Shown: positions 10,148-20,921, numbered from the stretch's first letter. The stretch: 64,000 nucleotides of DNA from Vigna angularis (GCF_016808095.1 NC_068971.1:19146501-19210500), one strand, 5' to 3'. Program-made: numbers and translations. The notes: generated by a model from the letters alone, not told the origin.

Positions 10148-10886
10148 CCAGTGCAGTAATCCAGTACACAACTCAGCAAAAATAGCATATGTGTCAGAGT
10201 GCCGCTCAGCGGCAATTTACCCCTGAGCGGTGACTCTGCAGATTTTTGAAAAATGCACTTTTAACCTGTCCTACCTCCACCCACATGCAATTTTCAGTTA
10301 TCCAGATCAAAATCATTTAGTTCAATCGATTCAAACATCAATTAAATCATTAAATCATGCATAGAAATCAAAACCCCTAAAAATTCATGCTTCAACAATC
10401 AAATTCAAACTCAAGAACCCTAGAATGAAAAATGCTTGACTTACTTGGGTGGAGATGCTAGATGAATGGAGAATGCTTTCAAGCTATGAAGAATAATGAT
10501 GCTCTCTTCCAACCCCAAACTTAGATGGAAAAGTAGTGAGAAAGTTAGTGAAAGGGAGATTTTTCTGAAGAGGGATGAGGGAAAAGTTGTAGAGAACCTT
10601 TGAAAAGTATGTAGGAGTGTGTGTGTAGAGAAGAATCTGAAAAGAGAAACCAAGGCGCATCTAAGGGTATAAAAATACCCTAATGGGCTCGAGTTCCGCT
10701 AAGGGGCAACCTAAGCCCAGTCTGCGACACTACCGCTCAGCGGCACTTTCCGGAAGTGCTCTCCTTCTCCTTAGCTTAACCTAAATGCGTCCTAAACATA
10801 CCCCTCACTGCCTCCCTGCAAAAAAAAATTCTCAGATCACTCATGCACAACCCTATTATGCAACAAACAAAAATATAATCAATCAA
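10148..10886 (-). other. ORF2 leader of element B (non-coding)
   Basis: Minus-strand sequence homologous to about 44113-44850 of D. It contains CCGCTNAGCGG motifs near 10201-10235 and 10730-10743 and a PPT-like AAGTTTGGGGTTG (reverse strand) at 10510-10522. The short minus ORF at 10441-10653 is not conserved as protein. A 'tagggtatttttatacccta' palindrome lies around 10665-10683 and is also found in D (44341) and I (62635). Confidence 0.75.
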
Positions 10887-10935
10887 CTGGGTTGCCTCCC
10901 AGGTAGCGCTTGTTTAACGTCACGAGCCTGACCCA
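10887..10935 (-). other. Conserved 49-nt motif, distal copy (B)
   Basis: Reverse-strand copy of the TGGGTC ... GCAACCCAG motif seen at 7595-7643, with the central GTGACGTTAAACAAGCGCT. It lies downstream of the hairpin array at 10947-11021. Confidence 0.75.
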
Positions 10936-10946
10936 AAATCCACAAC

Positions 10947-11021
10947 CACCCATTAGTAGGTGTACAAACCTAATATCTTTCAGTAGATACTTAACCACCT
11001 AGCATCCTTCAGTAGATGCTA
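10947..11021 (-). other. Hairpin array with TACTGAWG-type loops (B)
   Basis: Three hairpins on the minus strand: 11000-11021 (stem TAGCATC/GATGCTA, loop TACTGAAG), 10972-10991 (AGTATC/GATATT, loop TACTGAAA, one G-T pair) and 10947-10962 (CACC/GGTG, loop TACTAATG). The stems differ in sequence but stay paired, and the loop is conserved. Same position as in D: after the gag-protease ORF, between two copies of the conserved motif. Confidence 0.7.
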
Positions 11022-11111
11022 TACCCAAAAATTTTACAGAAATAATGTCCAACTGATTAAAAATTACAAAACCAAAATAAAATCAAAAGAACAATTGTCC
11101 TCAAATCACTG

Positions 11112-11158
11112 CAATGCCTTCCAGCAAGCGCTCTTTTAACGTCATTAGCTTGACCCAA
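11112..11158 (-). other. Conserved motif, proximal copy (B)
   Basis: Reverse-strand copy of TTGGGTCAAGCTAATGACG ... GCTTGCTGG, starting just after the end of the gag-protease reading frame. Its far end is degraded (GGAAGGCATTG in place of GGAGGCAACCC). Confidence 0.7.
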
Positions 11159-11164
11159 TAAAGT

Positions 11165-13633
11165 TCAAGTTCCTTCTTCATGGTTGATGTTCATATCACA
11201 CCAACTCCTCAACTGCTTTCGGTACACTTTTTTGACTCTTCTAGAATGTGGAGACTCTATCTCTATCATCTCATTCTCTTTGTAGCCTTTCACAACCCAC
11301 AACTTGTTTTTGAATCTCACAGGTTTACCAAGTTGGAGTCGTTCTTTCATCCAGTCATCATGGGCTTTTTTTTTCTCTTCCAATCTTTTCTTCTTCTTGT
11401 ACCTGAAACAACAAACAATGTTTACCTTTAACCTTGGGCTTTTTATCTTCAGGGCTAGTCATGAGTACATCTTGATATATAGCTTTATGACTAGCTTCTT
11501 CCTCCTACATCTGCCTCTCTTCTTTGAAGACATCTAAAACAACTCTTTCTTCTCGGTCTTGGAGCACCACTATACCTTCATTCACATCAATGATGGCTTT
11601 GGCCGTTTTTATAAACGGTCTTCCGAGAATAATGGGTATCTTTTCAGTCTCCATCTCCATCACCACAAAGTCTGCCAAGAACTGTAGTTTGCCTACACAA
11701 ACTATAATATCCTCTGCTATTCCATAAGGTTTCTTTCAGGATCCATTTGCCATTACGAAGTTAACCTTTATAGGCTTCACATCAACATCACCAATCTGCT
11801 CAAGTAAAGAATAAGGTATCAAGTTAACACTTGATCCTAAATCAAGTAAAGCTTTTTTTATCCTTTTCTTCCCTATTGTGCATGGAATGGAAAAACCTCC
11901 TGGATCTTTTGCTTTTGGAGGGAATGGCTCCTTTTTAACAGCTTTATACTTCTTTGTATCATCATCTCTACGTCTTTTCTTTGTAGAGACTTCTTCCTCA
12001 GGTTTAGTATAAACTGCAATATGCTGTAATATCTCCTTCCAAGGTACATCATTGTCCACCATCTTGAATAATTCTGTAAAATCAAATTGTTTCTCTTGAT
12101 TTATTGGAAAAGGAAAAATATCTTTACTCTTTATCTCTCTTCTCTCTCCTCTCTCTTTTCTCTCTTTTTTTTCTTTTTCTCTCTTTTCTCTCTCTTCTTT
12201 TTCTTTCTCTCCTTTTTCTTTTTCTCTGTCTAACTCAACTGTTTCATCATTTGTACTCTCCAACACTTTACATTCTTCTTTGGGGTTAACCTTAGTATTA
12301 GCCCCAAAATTTTTGTAAGGCCTTTCTTCCAATTGCTTGGTAATCTGACCCATTTGAATCTCCAAGTTCTTAATAGCAGCTTCAGTGCTCTTTTGAGAAG
12401 ATTCAGTTTTCTGTATAAATTGCTGAAGAGTTTCTTCCATCCTTATTGATCTTTCATTAAGTATAGAAATCGGTTGCCATAAGGTTGGTTGTTGTTGTTG
12501 CTTCTTAAATTGCCCTGATTGTCCAGCTTGCCCACTTTGTCCTTGACCAATGCTTGGGTGTGGTTTCCACCCTTGATTGAAATTCCCTTGACGGTATGGA
12601 AATTGATTGGCCATGAAGTTAACATCCTCTAAAGCTTCTGCTAGAAAGGCACATTGACCATTGATATGGTCACCTCCACATAATTCACACATCTGTGATT
12701 GAACCTGTGCAACAGTCTTTAACTCTTTTGGCTGTTGTGCAAGTGTTTTTGTGAGAGTCTCTAGTTGTTGAGTTAGTATCTTGTTCTGTGCTAGCAAGGC
12801 GTCATGGGATTGCAACTGTAGAACTCCTTTTTGTTGAATAGGAGCTCCTCTTTCATTGTTCAGCTCATTATCAATAGTAGCCATGTTTTCAATTATTTCT
12901 GTGGCTTCCTCTGGAGTCTTCCATTTGATATTGCCTCCAGCTGAGGCGTCAAGCATCATCTTGGTTTGTGAAACAATACCTCCAAGGAAGATCAAGACTA
13001 CTTCCACTTCGTCAAAACCATGCGTGGGAGTTTTTCTTAGTAAGCTTTTATATCTGTCCCATGCATGACCTAGTGATTCCTCCATACCTTGCCTGAAAGA
13101 TGAAATCTCTTGCTTTCCTTTATTTACCTTTGATTGTGGAAAGTATTTGTTTAGGAACTTTGTCACCACTGCTTCCCACTCTGTAAAGCTTCCTTCTGGA
13201 AAAGAGTTCAACCAAAGCTTAGCGTTGCCTCCTAATGAGAATGGAAACAGGCTAAGTTTGATTGCTTCGTCTGGGACCCCATTTATCTTTACTGTGTTGC
13301 AAATCTAGTTAAATGTTGTGAGGTGCTCATATGGGCTTTCGTGAGACAACCCATTAAATTGGTTACTCTTAACCAGTTGGATTAAAGCTGGTTTCACCTC
13401 CATATTAGCCGCATTGACTCTTGGTCTTGCTATGCTATTGAAATGCTGAGGTCCAGCTACATTAGTATAATCAGTAAGAGTTCGTCTGATATTATTATTC
13501 TCCATCTCCTCAGTGCTATGGTCAGAACTTTGTGGTGATGGTTGTAACAAAGTTTCCGGAGAAGGAAAAAGTTCTCTAGATGTACGGATTCTTCAGCAGT
13601 TTTCTTTCTCCTAGTTCGGATTGCTTCCTGCAT
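11165..13633 (-). pseudogene. gag-protease of element B (broken)
   Basis: The start would be the ATG at 13633 (MQEAIRTRRKK). A small deletion soon after shifts the frame, and a TAG falls where relatives have the Glu of NEIC (about 13310). The long open part 11736-13211 has the gag core, a zinc knuckle CELCGGDHINGQC (CX2CX3HX4C), a Gln-rich linker and a Lys/Glu-rich stretch. The protease site follows: DLGSSVNLIP. A TGA at 11736-11734 and a later TAG, each one base from the codon used in D, break the protease. The last part, 11165-11383 (KLWVVKGYKENEMIEIE ... EGT), is frameshifted. No RT follows. Confidence 0.88.
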
Positions 13634-13965
13634 AGACAAGAAAACAAATCCCTAGAAGAATTGGTTAGCACAAAAAGATATAAAAGAAGATATAAGATCA
13701 GAGATAAGAAGAAAAAATAAAAATAAAAACAGAAAACAGAAAATGAAATAAAAACAGAAAATAAAATAAAATAAAATAAAAACCGAAAAAACAGAAAATA
13801 AAATAAAATAAAATAAAAACAGAAAAATAAAATAAAATAAAATAAAATAATAACTGAAAAATATAAATAGAAAAAAAAAACAGAAAATAAAAACAGAAAT
13901 TCAAAATTCAAAATTCAAGTCAAAGATAATCAATAATCACACAAATGAACTAGTTAAACCACGAG
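13634..13965 (-). other. AT-rich gag leader of element B
   Basis: Minus-strand TTTTATTTTA pentamer-rich leader between PBS and gag, with 'gctaac' and a 'tatgcagg' acceptor-like end at about 13630. The long Phe/Tyr-rich minus ORF here is an artefact of the simple repeat. Confidence 0.7.
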
Positions 13966-13983
13966 TCCCCGGCAACGGCGCCA
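13966..13983 (-). other. Primer-binding site (tRNA-Asp) of element B
   Basis: The plus strand reads TCCCCGGCAACGGCGCCA, the exact reverse complement of the PBS. It lies next to the LTR end. Confidence 0.9.
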
Positions 13984-13992
13984 AAAACTTGA

Positions 13993-14523
13993 TGACAAAT
14001 TTATGAACACCGAAAAACGGCGCCACAAACTTGTTTAACCCTCGACAAGTGTGATCGAATCGTATCAAGTAATAAACTCGGTAAGATTAAATATTGTTCT
14101 CCCAAAGGACTCATGGCCTAGTTAGTTATATGATTTGTTAATTATTTAAGACTTGTGACCAATTAATTGTAGGTTTTAAATGCAAAAGACAATAATTAAA
14201 CATGTATGCATGAATTTGATCAATGGAAAAGAGGAAATCAAACACTTTAATGAATTAGATGGATGAGTATGTTGTTGGGGTAATCAATTTCATCTTATCC
14301 ACTCTCATATACTTTAGGAATTCATCATTCTTTTCATCAATGTTAATGTCATTCTCTAAATCACCTTGCAAGAAGGCCTATCCTTAAATACGAGTTCATA
14401 CAATTCCTAACATCCCTAATAATTAATTCTGAAGTGCAGAAGCTTAACGACAACCAACCCTCATATTCCTATGTCTAGGCAATATGCTATTGGGAGAAAT
14501 TCCCCGGATCTAGATTTCCCCGT
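13993..14523 (-). repeat. 5' LTR of element B, 3' part (before J)
   Basis: Reverse complement of the LTR 3' portion seen at 28970-29494. On this strand it ends TTTGTCA and carries a second TGGCGCCGTTTTTCGG copy about 45 bases before the PBS. It is interrupted at 14523 by element J; the final CCCGT (14519-14523) is J's target duplication. Confidence 0.85.
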
Positions 14524-14862
14524 TGATGAATCATTATTTTCTTCACTTCACTTAGCTTATTGTACTAGATTTAATCAGGGAATTGTGCATAATTGTCCAG
14601 TATTTTCCCATTTTACTAAATTGAGCTTAATCCGATCAGAAATTCTTATTTTAATTAATTTGAATTATCTGAGTTAAATATTTTGCATTATAAATTGTAG
14701 GGAAAACTCTGAAAATATTTTAGGACATTTAGAAGAAATTTTATTTGCATAATGTGTTATTTACTCGAAGTGTGCTGTAGTGATTTAATCTGTGTGTTGA
14801 TCTGTGATGAATTATTTTTCATTGAATTTTTTAGAAGCAAAGCTTTCAACACACATATGCAT

Positions 14863-15740
14863 CTCACGGTTTTAGAGCTTTCATGTTGAAGAATGAAGAG
14901 TGAATTTTACAATGGAAAGCATTCATGGAATCAAAAGGGGGCCACCTTGAAACCAAGCTCACGGTTTTAGACTTTCAATTTGGCAAACATTTGGAATAAA
15001 AAATGGAAAGGGACCACATTAGAAATGAATTCACGGTTTTGAAGAAAGAAGTTACATGGCCATGCAAGCATTTATCAAATTACATATTGTTAGAATAAAA
15101 GTGGGAGCCACCACTTATGGAAAGGCCATCTACAAATTAATTTAGCAAAGGACAAAAATCTGAATTTGTTTCGGCTCTTTCATTCCTTTTAGCATTTCCA
15201 AGAGACAATAGGAAAAGAGAAGGGGACCACATGGAAGCAAATTCAAGGTTTTGTTGGAAAAAAATGACCATCACTCATTTCACAATTGCCTTTGAAACAA
15301 TACACATCCACACGGGTTTGGCTTGGTCCAGCAAGAAGATCTATCTTGGTTTGCAATCCAGCACTTTGGAATAAAAGAGGGTGTCTCGGCCTTGCTGGAA
15401 GAAGCTCACGGTTTTCTGCATCCATTTGGCTGGAAGATGTTGAGCAAACCAGTAGCTTGGGAGATGAGGAGGCTAAGGTTGGTGTCTTGGAATGAAGAAG
15501 ATGACAACAGGAGGTGCTCACGGTGGCTGCTGGAAGTAAAGAAGAAGGATGATGCTGAGAGAAAGAAGGAGTTTCACGGCCTTCATCCAGCAAAGTGGCC
15601 CTAGCAAGAAGCTACCACATACACGGCTGGAGCAACCACTGTCCAACTGTAGATTCACACTGAGATGGATGTCTTGGACGAAGGCTCCTCTCTACTGGAA
15701 TGGTGTGTGTTTGAATGGAGTCAAGGGAAGCAGCTCACGG
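14863..15740 (+). repeat. Dispersed CTCACGGTTTT motif in J LTR
   Basis: CTCACGGTTTT at 14863-14873, 14958-14968 and 15405-15415; TTCACGGTTTT at 15030-15040; shorter CTCACGG at 15517-15523 and 15734-15740. All lie upstream of the TATA box and are repeated in the 3' LTR at +7798. They look like repeated promoter elements. Confidence 0.6.
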
Positions 15741-16077
15741 TCTTGGGCTGGAAGGAAGAGCACACGCCCCTTGTCACGACAAGTCACCACGGGTGATGAA
15801 TTCTGAAAAGGAAGCTCCAGCAGTAACTCACGCCTATCACTTGAAGAAGAAGAAGCTGGACCAGCAACTTCATGGTATTCCAGCAACGTCCTCCATCAGC
15901 AGCACCATCAACACCAGCAGCTCACACCCAGCACACACGTGAAAGGAGAAGGGAGCCCACCCTAATCATATTGAAGAAGAAGACAAATGTTTGGAATGGA
16001 GAATTCTCGTGAACATTAGCTGGAAACGCACACCATAAAAGCTGATTAATATAGTAAAGAATTCAAAGAAGTTTAGC

Positions 16078-16084
16078 TATAAAA
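16078..16084 (+). promoter_or_regulatory. LTR TATA box of element J
   Basis: TATAAAA in 'agctataaaatcagc', about 600 bp before the LTR end. Confidence 0.5.
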
Positions 16085-16698
16085 TCAGCAGCATGAGAAG
16101 CAAAAGGAAGTAGATTTTAGTAGAGGAGTGTAGTTTAGGTGTAGTCTAAGGGCATGAGAGGAGGCTTCTGCCTCTTCCGTTCCCAGTAGCAAGCTGAGTT
16201 TTTCATTTCAACAGTGTGAAGAATTTTAATTTCTCAAGCTTTGCTCATTTCATTTTCACTTCTACGGTTCAGAATTTTATTTTAATGTTGAATTTTGAAT
16301 TTCATTTTCAGTCAAGTGATTTTATTTTATTGTCTATTCATTTTACCGCCTGTTGTTACGTTTCTATGCATATTTACAGTTCCAGTATTTTATTTTCAAA
16401 CACTGCGTAATTTTCCATTTTCCGTTTTTACCATCTTTTACCATTCAGTTTTTACCATCGTTAAAATTTATTTCAGTATTTTTAATTTTGTTTTATTTAA
16501 TTTCCAATTTTAATTTACTTTATTTTCTGCATCAAAAACATCCACAAAACCCCCCCCCCCCCCCCTTCGTGTAAAGAATCTTAGACTGAACCACCCAATT
16601 GGTCCTTGAGAGAGACGACCTAGGAGTCACATCCTAGCTATACTGCATAAGTTTTCGTGCAATCAAATTTGTATGACCGCGACAGTCGTATCAAATTT

Positions 16699-16716
16699 TG
16701 GCGCCGTTGCCGGGGA
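16699..16716 (+). other. Primer-binding site (tRNA-Asp) of element J
   Basis: TGGCGCCGTTGCCGGGGA starts six bases after the LTR end (AATTT spacer plus T). Confidence 0.9.
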
Positions 16717-17085
16717 CCAATAACGGTTTGGTTTTAGATTCTTGTTGTGTAAAGTTTTGTTCTGTTAATATGTTTGTTTTGTGTGTTTTGTCTTGTATAT
16801 TTTTGCAGGCGACAACGACACCTTCAGCAAATTTTGGCGGCGTTGTCACTTCAGTCCAGGTTCTTGTTTCAGATTTTTACTGTTTTTGTTTTATTACGTG
16901 GTTGTAATATATGTTTTGTCTTTTATATTTTTATTGTGTTGTGTTTTGTATTATGTCTGTTAATTAAAAAAAAAATTTATTATGTTCTGTCTTTTGTGTG
17001 CGTGTAACATGTATAAATGTGTTGTGATTTATCTGTTTCGTAATTTTTAGTATTTACTTTTTATTTGTTTTATTTTTATTTTTCG
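16717..17085 (+). other. gag leader of element J
   Basis: T-rich non-coding leader. It contains strong splice-acceptor-like sites 'tatttttgcaggc' (about 16798-16811) and 'cttcagtccaggtt' (about 16848-16861). Small Phe/Cys-rich ORFs are by-products of the T-rich sequence. Confidence 0.5.
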
Positions 17086-18462
17086 ATGTATACCTATTTT
17101 AATTTCGTGAATAGTGCTTATTCTGCGAGTGCCTATAATCATGAATCTCCTTCTGCTTGTTACCCTGATTGTAATTTTGCTGAATTCTATGATGAGAATT
17201 ATATGGATCATCCTCAAATTCCTAAGAGCGCTCCTAGTGAGCCGGTCCCACCTAAGGATGATATTCATTGTGTTCTTAGCACTGGATTGATATATCTGCT
17301 CCCTAAGTTTCATGGTTTTGACGGAGAATGCCCACATAGACATTTGGAGGAGTTCCACAACATGTGCTCTTCAATGAAGCCTCCACATGTCCCTCTTGAT
17401 CACATTTTCTTGAGGGCATTTCCGCACTCATTACAAGGAGCAGCTAAGGATTGGCTGTATTGTCTTCCTCCAGGACTCATTACCAGATGGGAAGATCTTG
17501 AGGAAAACTTTCTGAGCAAATTTTCCCCTGTGCAAGATGGATACAACAACGGTCCTGGATGGAATGACCCTAACTTGGGATGGTACAATGCTCCACAACA
17601 TCAATATCAAGAATCACCATTCGAGAGTCCTTTCATGCCTCCACAAGTCCAGCAATGTCAGAGTCAGCAATATGATGCTCCTGCCCAAATAACTCCTCAG
17701 CCTTCTACTTCTGAACCTACAATGAAGGAGTTACTAGAGCAGATAACCATGAAGAGCATTCAGTTCGAGCAAATCAAGCAGGAAACTCAAGCTGCCATGA
17801 AGAATCTGAGCGATCAGGTCGGGCAGATGGCCACTCTTGCATCTGAGGAGAATGCTGAATATTTTGAGGACCAGGCAAGAATAAGCAGTAGTTTTGAACC
17901 AGGTAGACCACCTTCATCTTCCCACACTCTATCAATCTTCAAGGAAGTGGAGGTAAGCATACCACAAATTGATTATTCTGTTGATTGTACTGTTGATTGG
18001 TATGCTGATAATTGTATTGTTGCTGAGCATGTTTTTAAGTCTCCCTCTGAACATGAATCTGAGCCTGTTATAGATATTGTTTCTACATTTGAAACCGATT
18101 CATGTTATGAGGTTGTATCTAAGGCTCAGTATGATGAATTGGGATTGGGTGTTATACCTCTGCATAACATTTCTTTGGAACCACATTACACTAACCATGT
18201 TGCAGGAGGTGTACATGTATTGCATCAACAAACACCCACGATTGAAGACAAAGGTGCAAGCTTACAAAACAGTTTGAAAATCAATTGGCACCTGCTGAAC
18301 CCAATCATCAACAATTTTTTCTGCTTAGATCCAGCGGTGGAAGACATTTCATTGCTAGATCAAATCTGGAGGATGAAGCAGTTCCTCCTCAAAACTTCCG
18401 TGCTGGATCATGAAGTGGAAAACCTCTCCCTACAAATCCAAAATTGGCAACTACCACCCTGA
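17086..18462 (+). CDS. Partial gag-like protein of element J
   Basis: Open frame of about 458 residues from the ATG at 17086 (MYTYFNFVNS). Residues 68-150 match the Retrotrans_gag core of legume elements: LPKFHGFDGECPHRHLEEFH, then HIFLRAFPHSLQGAAKDWLY and a WEDLEENFLSKFSP end. Directly after FSP the usual continuation is missing and a Gln/Pro-rich segment with an EQITMKSIQFEQIKQETQAAMKNL coiled-coil follows, so an internal deletion has removed the capsid C-terminal half. There is no zinc knuckle. The remaining 200 residues are acidic and unrecognised. The open frame in a young element suggests either selection or simply recent arrival. Confidence 0.75.
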   Translation: MYTYFNFVNSAYSASAYNHESPSACYPDCNFAEFYDENYMDHPQIPKSAPSEPVPPKDDIHCVLSTGLIYLLPKFHGFDGECPHRHLEEFHNMCSSMKPPHVPLDHIFLRAFPHSLQGAAKDWLYCLPPGLITRWEDLEENFLSKFSPVQDGYNNGPGWNDPNLGWYNAPQHQYQESPFESPFMPPQVQQCQSQQYDAPAQITPQPSTSEPTMKELLEQITMKSIQFEQIKQETQAAMKNLSDQVGQMATLASEENAEYFEDQARISSSFEPGRPPSSSHTLSIFKEVEVSIPQIDYSVDCTVDWYADNCIVAEHVFKSPSEHESEPVIDIVSTFETDSCYEVVSKAQYDELGLGVIPLHNISLEPHYTNHVAGGVHVLHQQTPTIEDKGASLQNSLKINWHLLNPIINNFFCLDPAVEDISLLDQIWRMKQFLLKTSVLDHEVENLSLQIQNWQLPP

Positions 18463-19243
18463 CCAGGGAAGTTTTCTTTTTCTTTCTTCCCCGTTTTCAT
18501 ATTTTTAGTGCACTTGTCCTTTATCTGTTTGTTGTTTTAGTTTATGATCTTATGCTTAGAAAACATTTAGGACAGTGTAGTTTAAGTGTGGTCTCGGGAA
18601 GATTCTGATTTTTGTTTTTCTTTTAAGTTTGTTTTTCCTTTTCTTTTTAGTTTTCGAATTATTATTATTATTTTTTTTTAAAAAAAAAAATAATTTAAAA
18701 AAAATGTGTTTTTGTGTTTTATTTGCTTCGTGATTTTTAGTGTTTTTATTTAAAGGAGAAAAAAATTCGAAAATTTTCAAAAAAAAAAAAAAAAAATTGT
18801 TTTGCGTAGTCCTTGATTTTATTTCGACCCTCAGTTTCTTACCAATAATTCATTAAAAAATTTCACTTCAGATCTCATATTTTTTTTTTCTTTCTCCTTA
18901 TTTTTCTTCACTGTAAAATAATTTCTTAGTTGTTTCATACAGACAATTGATTGAAAATTTTGTTAAAAACTAAGATTTCATTCATTAGAGCAAAATTGCA
19001 GTAATGGGGGTAAGGAGTTTGAATAGATCTGAATATAAAGATGCAGTAGATATATATGAAAATAAAAGATGTTCGGGGGTCGATCTTTAGTAATCGTTAA
19101 CATTACAGACCAAATAAAATAAAACACATAAAAAAACATTAAAAACATCAAAACATAAAAAATAAATGTTCATATTACAGCCTTTATTCTGGCCACACTC
19201 GGCCAGCAAAAACATAAAAAAAAAAACATAAAACATTAAAAAT
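18463..19243 (+). other. Non-coding interior of J after gag
   Basis: A/T-rich with several A homopolymers. It contains an 'aacatttaggacagtgt' hairpin-like site and a PPT-like AAGTGTGGTCT at 18584-18594, then nothing I can identify up to the antisense gene. Confidence 0.6.
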
Positions 19244-19781
19244 TCAACGAAAGAACTCTCGAGCTGGTTGTGGCGGTCTAAGGGAGAGCTCCGTTGAGGG
19301 AGCTCTGGTACGAAAAGTCACGAGCGGAGGCGGAGGAATCTCTGTTTCTGGGTCGATTATGATGGGAATGGGGAAGAGGTCCAACAGCCTCGGTGCCCTC
19401 ATTACCACCCAGCCATATTCTTTCAAACAAAAAAAATTTCATGTTAATAATAATAAAAAAAAAAAAAATTTCAATAAAAATTGAGATCTGATGAGAGTTC
19501 TTACCGTACATATACAGCGGCAGTTGTGAAAACTGAGTGCCAGTGGGGTCTATCTCCGCTTGCCAGCGCCTGACCCGATTGCCGTGATTGTTGAACCAGC
19601 AGTGCACGTTGTATTCGCTGGCATCTCCGTAGGTCCTTAGTCGAGACGTGATCTCGACGACTTGCGCTCGGCTTGGATGAGTGACCCCATAGTTGAAGAT
19701 GTTGGTCATCATCTTGACCTGATCATCTGTTGGACGCCACCGCTGACTGGTGTATCTCTCGATTTCCATCTCGCTCATCAT
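19244..19781 (-). CDS. WUSCHEL-related homeobox (WOX-like) protein inside element J, two coding exons
   Basis: Probable transcriptional regulator. The start is the ATG at 19781. Coding exon 19505-19781, GT-AG intron 19420-19504 (donor GTAAGA), coding exon 19244-19419; joined length 453 nt, 150 residues, no stop. Residues 14-73 form a WOX-type homeodomain: RWRPTDDQVKMMTNIF, long loop, then helix 3 NVHCWFNNHGNR with the invariant Trp, Phe and Asn (62, 63, 65). Residues 104-111, LLDLFPIP, match the WUS-box pattern TLxLFPxx except for the first Thr. ELSLRP near 136-141 resembles an EAR repressor motif. The gene is antisense to J and keeps introns, a TATA box and a 5' UTR exon upstream. Short WOX proteins are known, but this one is divergent. 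Function is inferred. Confidence 0.85.
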
Positions 19782-19784
19782 ATT

Positions 19785-20640
19785 CTAAAACATAAAAAAA
19801 AAAAAAACAATAAAAAAAAAAAAATAAAAAAAAACAGAAAAATAAAATGCATAAAAGAAAAAAAATTAGATTAGTTCTGTGTTTTCTTTATTTGTTCTTG
19901 TTTCCCGTTAAATTTATTTTGTCCTGTGAGTCTTTGATGTTTCTGTGTCTTGTCTCAGGTTTGTCCATTTTCCAGTTTTAGGTCCTTCAGTGTTTTGTCC
20001 ATGTTTAGGTCCAGGTCCTCGCATAGGGTCCTAACGGATCTACGTCCAATTGTCCTTGTCCATATTGTTCTTGTATATTATGTTTCTGTGTTTATTTTGT
20101 TTTAAGTGGGGTACGTGGCGTTGTTCTACCCGATTGTCTCTGCCATACCTTCAATCGAAGGGAGATTAACGTCTGGTTTCCAGCCGATATACCCCTTAAG
20201 TTTTAAGACAGTTGTGTTTTATGTGTTTAAGTGTTTTCAGTTTCAGAAAAAAAAAATTGAACAGGAGAAGATAGAAGCAGGAAAAGGGAGAGGGAGAGCA
20301 GGAAAGAAAGAAGCAGGACAAAGAAAACAAATAAAGGAAAGCAGGAAATGGAAAATAAAAAGGCAGAAAATAAAGAAGAACGAAGTGCATAAAGGAAGGG
20401 AACAGGCAGGAAAAGCTTAAAGGGGAGTATGGAAAGAAATTACATGAAGGAAAGAAGGAAGGTGTCGAGGACTTACCTGGAGAAGTAGGGTTAGCAGAGG
20501 AGCTCCTCGCTGATCTCAGACTCTTTAGAAGGCGCGGTGGCAGAGGCTCTGCGCAGGCTCCAAACGCTCAGAGGAGAAGAGAGAGGAAAAGAGCAGAGAG
20601 AGTGAGAAGTCAGAAATGTTGCTCGACGCTGAGGAGGTAC
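19785..20640 (-). other. 5' UTR exon and first intron of the WOX-like gene
   Basis: On the minus strand a pyrimidine-rich leader (about 20477-20620) ends in CCAG with the consensus donor GTAAGT at 20471-20476. The acceptor TTTTAG lies at 19785-19790, three bases before the ATG. The intron would be 19785-20476. The purine-rich plus-strand ORF at 20106-20420 lies inside this intron and is not convincing. Confidence 0.65.
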
Positions 20641-20650
20641 CCTTTTATAG
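20641..20650 (-). promoter_or_regulatory. TATA box of the WOX-like gene
   Basis: The minus strand reads CTATAAAAGG, a near-perfect plant TATA box, about 25-30 bases upstream of the pyrimidine-rich leader start. This suggests the captured gene brought its own core promoter. Confidence 0.65.
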
Positions 20651-20756
20651 CCAAAATTTCTGCCACTGTAGCAACAGTTCCGGTCGTTGCCACCGAGACT
20701 GTTGTCACAATACCGGTATCCTTTTCAAAAAAAAAAAAAAAAAAAAAAATTATTGT

Positions 20757-20834
20757 TAGCATCTAATGATGGGTGCTAGGTGATTTAGACATCTGCTGAT
20801 GGATGTCATTGATAACATCTACTGATGGATGTTA
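20757..20834 (+). other. Hairpin array with TACTGAWG-type loops (J)
   Basis: Three hairpins: 20757-20778 (TAGCATC/GGTGCTA, loop TAATGATG, one T-G pair), 20788-20807 (GACATC/GATGTC, loop TGCTGATG) and 20813-20834 (TAACATC/GATGTTA, loop TACTGATG). The stems differ but pair perfectly, and the loop matches arrays in B, D and I although the LTRs of J are unrelated to theirs. Confidence 0.7.
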
Positions 20835-20921
20835 CTGAAAAATTTCTTCCCATTTCCTAACTTTTTATTGCACTTGTCTATATTATTTGACTGCTCTGAA
20901 ATTGTTAATCTGATGATTGTT

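Larger units (their letters stand above)
14524..16693 (+). repeat. 5' LTR of element J (2170 bp)
   Basis: Direct repeat of 22322-24490 at a constant offset of 7798. It contains repeated CTCACGGTTTT motifs in U3, a TATA box near 16078, and a C homopolymer near 16550-16565 that differs in length between the LTRs. ORFs within it are mirrored exactly in the 3' LTR and show no known protein similarity; I do not call them genes. Confidence 0.95.

Noticed and set aside
13576..13911. Phe/Tyr-rich ORFs in gag leaders (also 2268, 29596, 41577, 51182, 59986)
   Set aside because: They arise from TTTTATTTTA simple repeats and are not conserved as protein; they look like membrane proteins only by composition.
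15243..15942. Several overlapping ORFs of 60-116 residues in the J LTR (mirrored at 23041-23740)
   Set aside because: They overlap on both strands inside an LTR and show no recognisable domain; their repetition simply reflects the LTR duplication.
16550..16566. C homopolymer as a functional element
   Set aside because: It differs in length between two otherwise near-identical LTRs and is prone to sequencing or slippage error.
16699..16716. tRNA-Asp gene
   Set aside because: Only the 18-nt complement of the tRNA 3' end is present, next to LTRs; it is a primer-binding site.
20106..20420. Plus-strand ORF of 104 residues in J
   Set aside because: Lies inside the inferred intron of the antisense WOX-like gene and is dominated by a purine-rich Lys/Glu/Gly stretch without any family signature.
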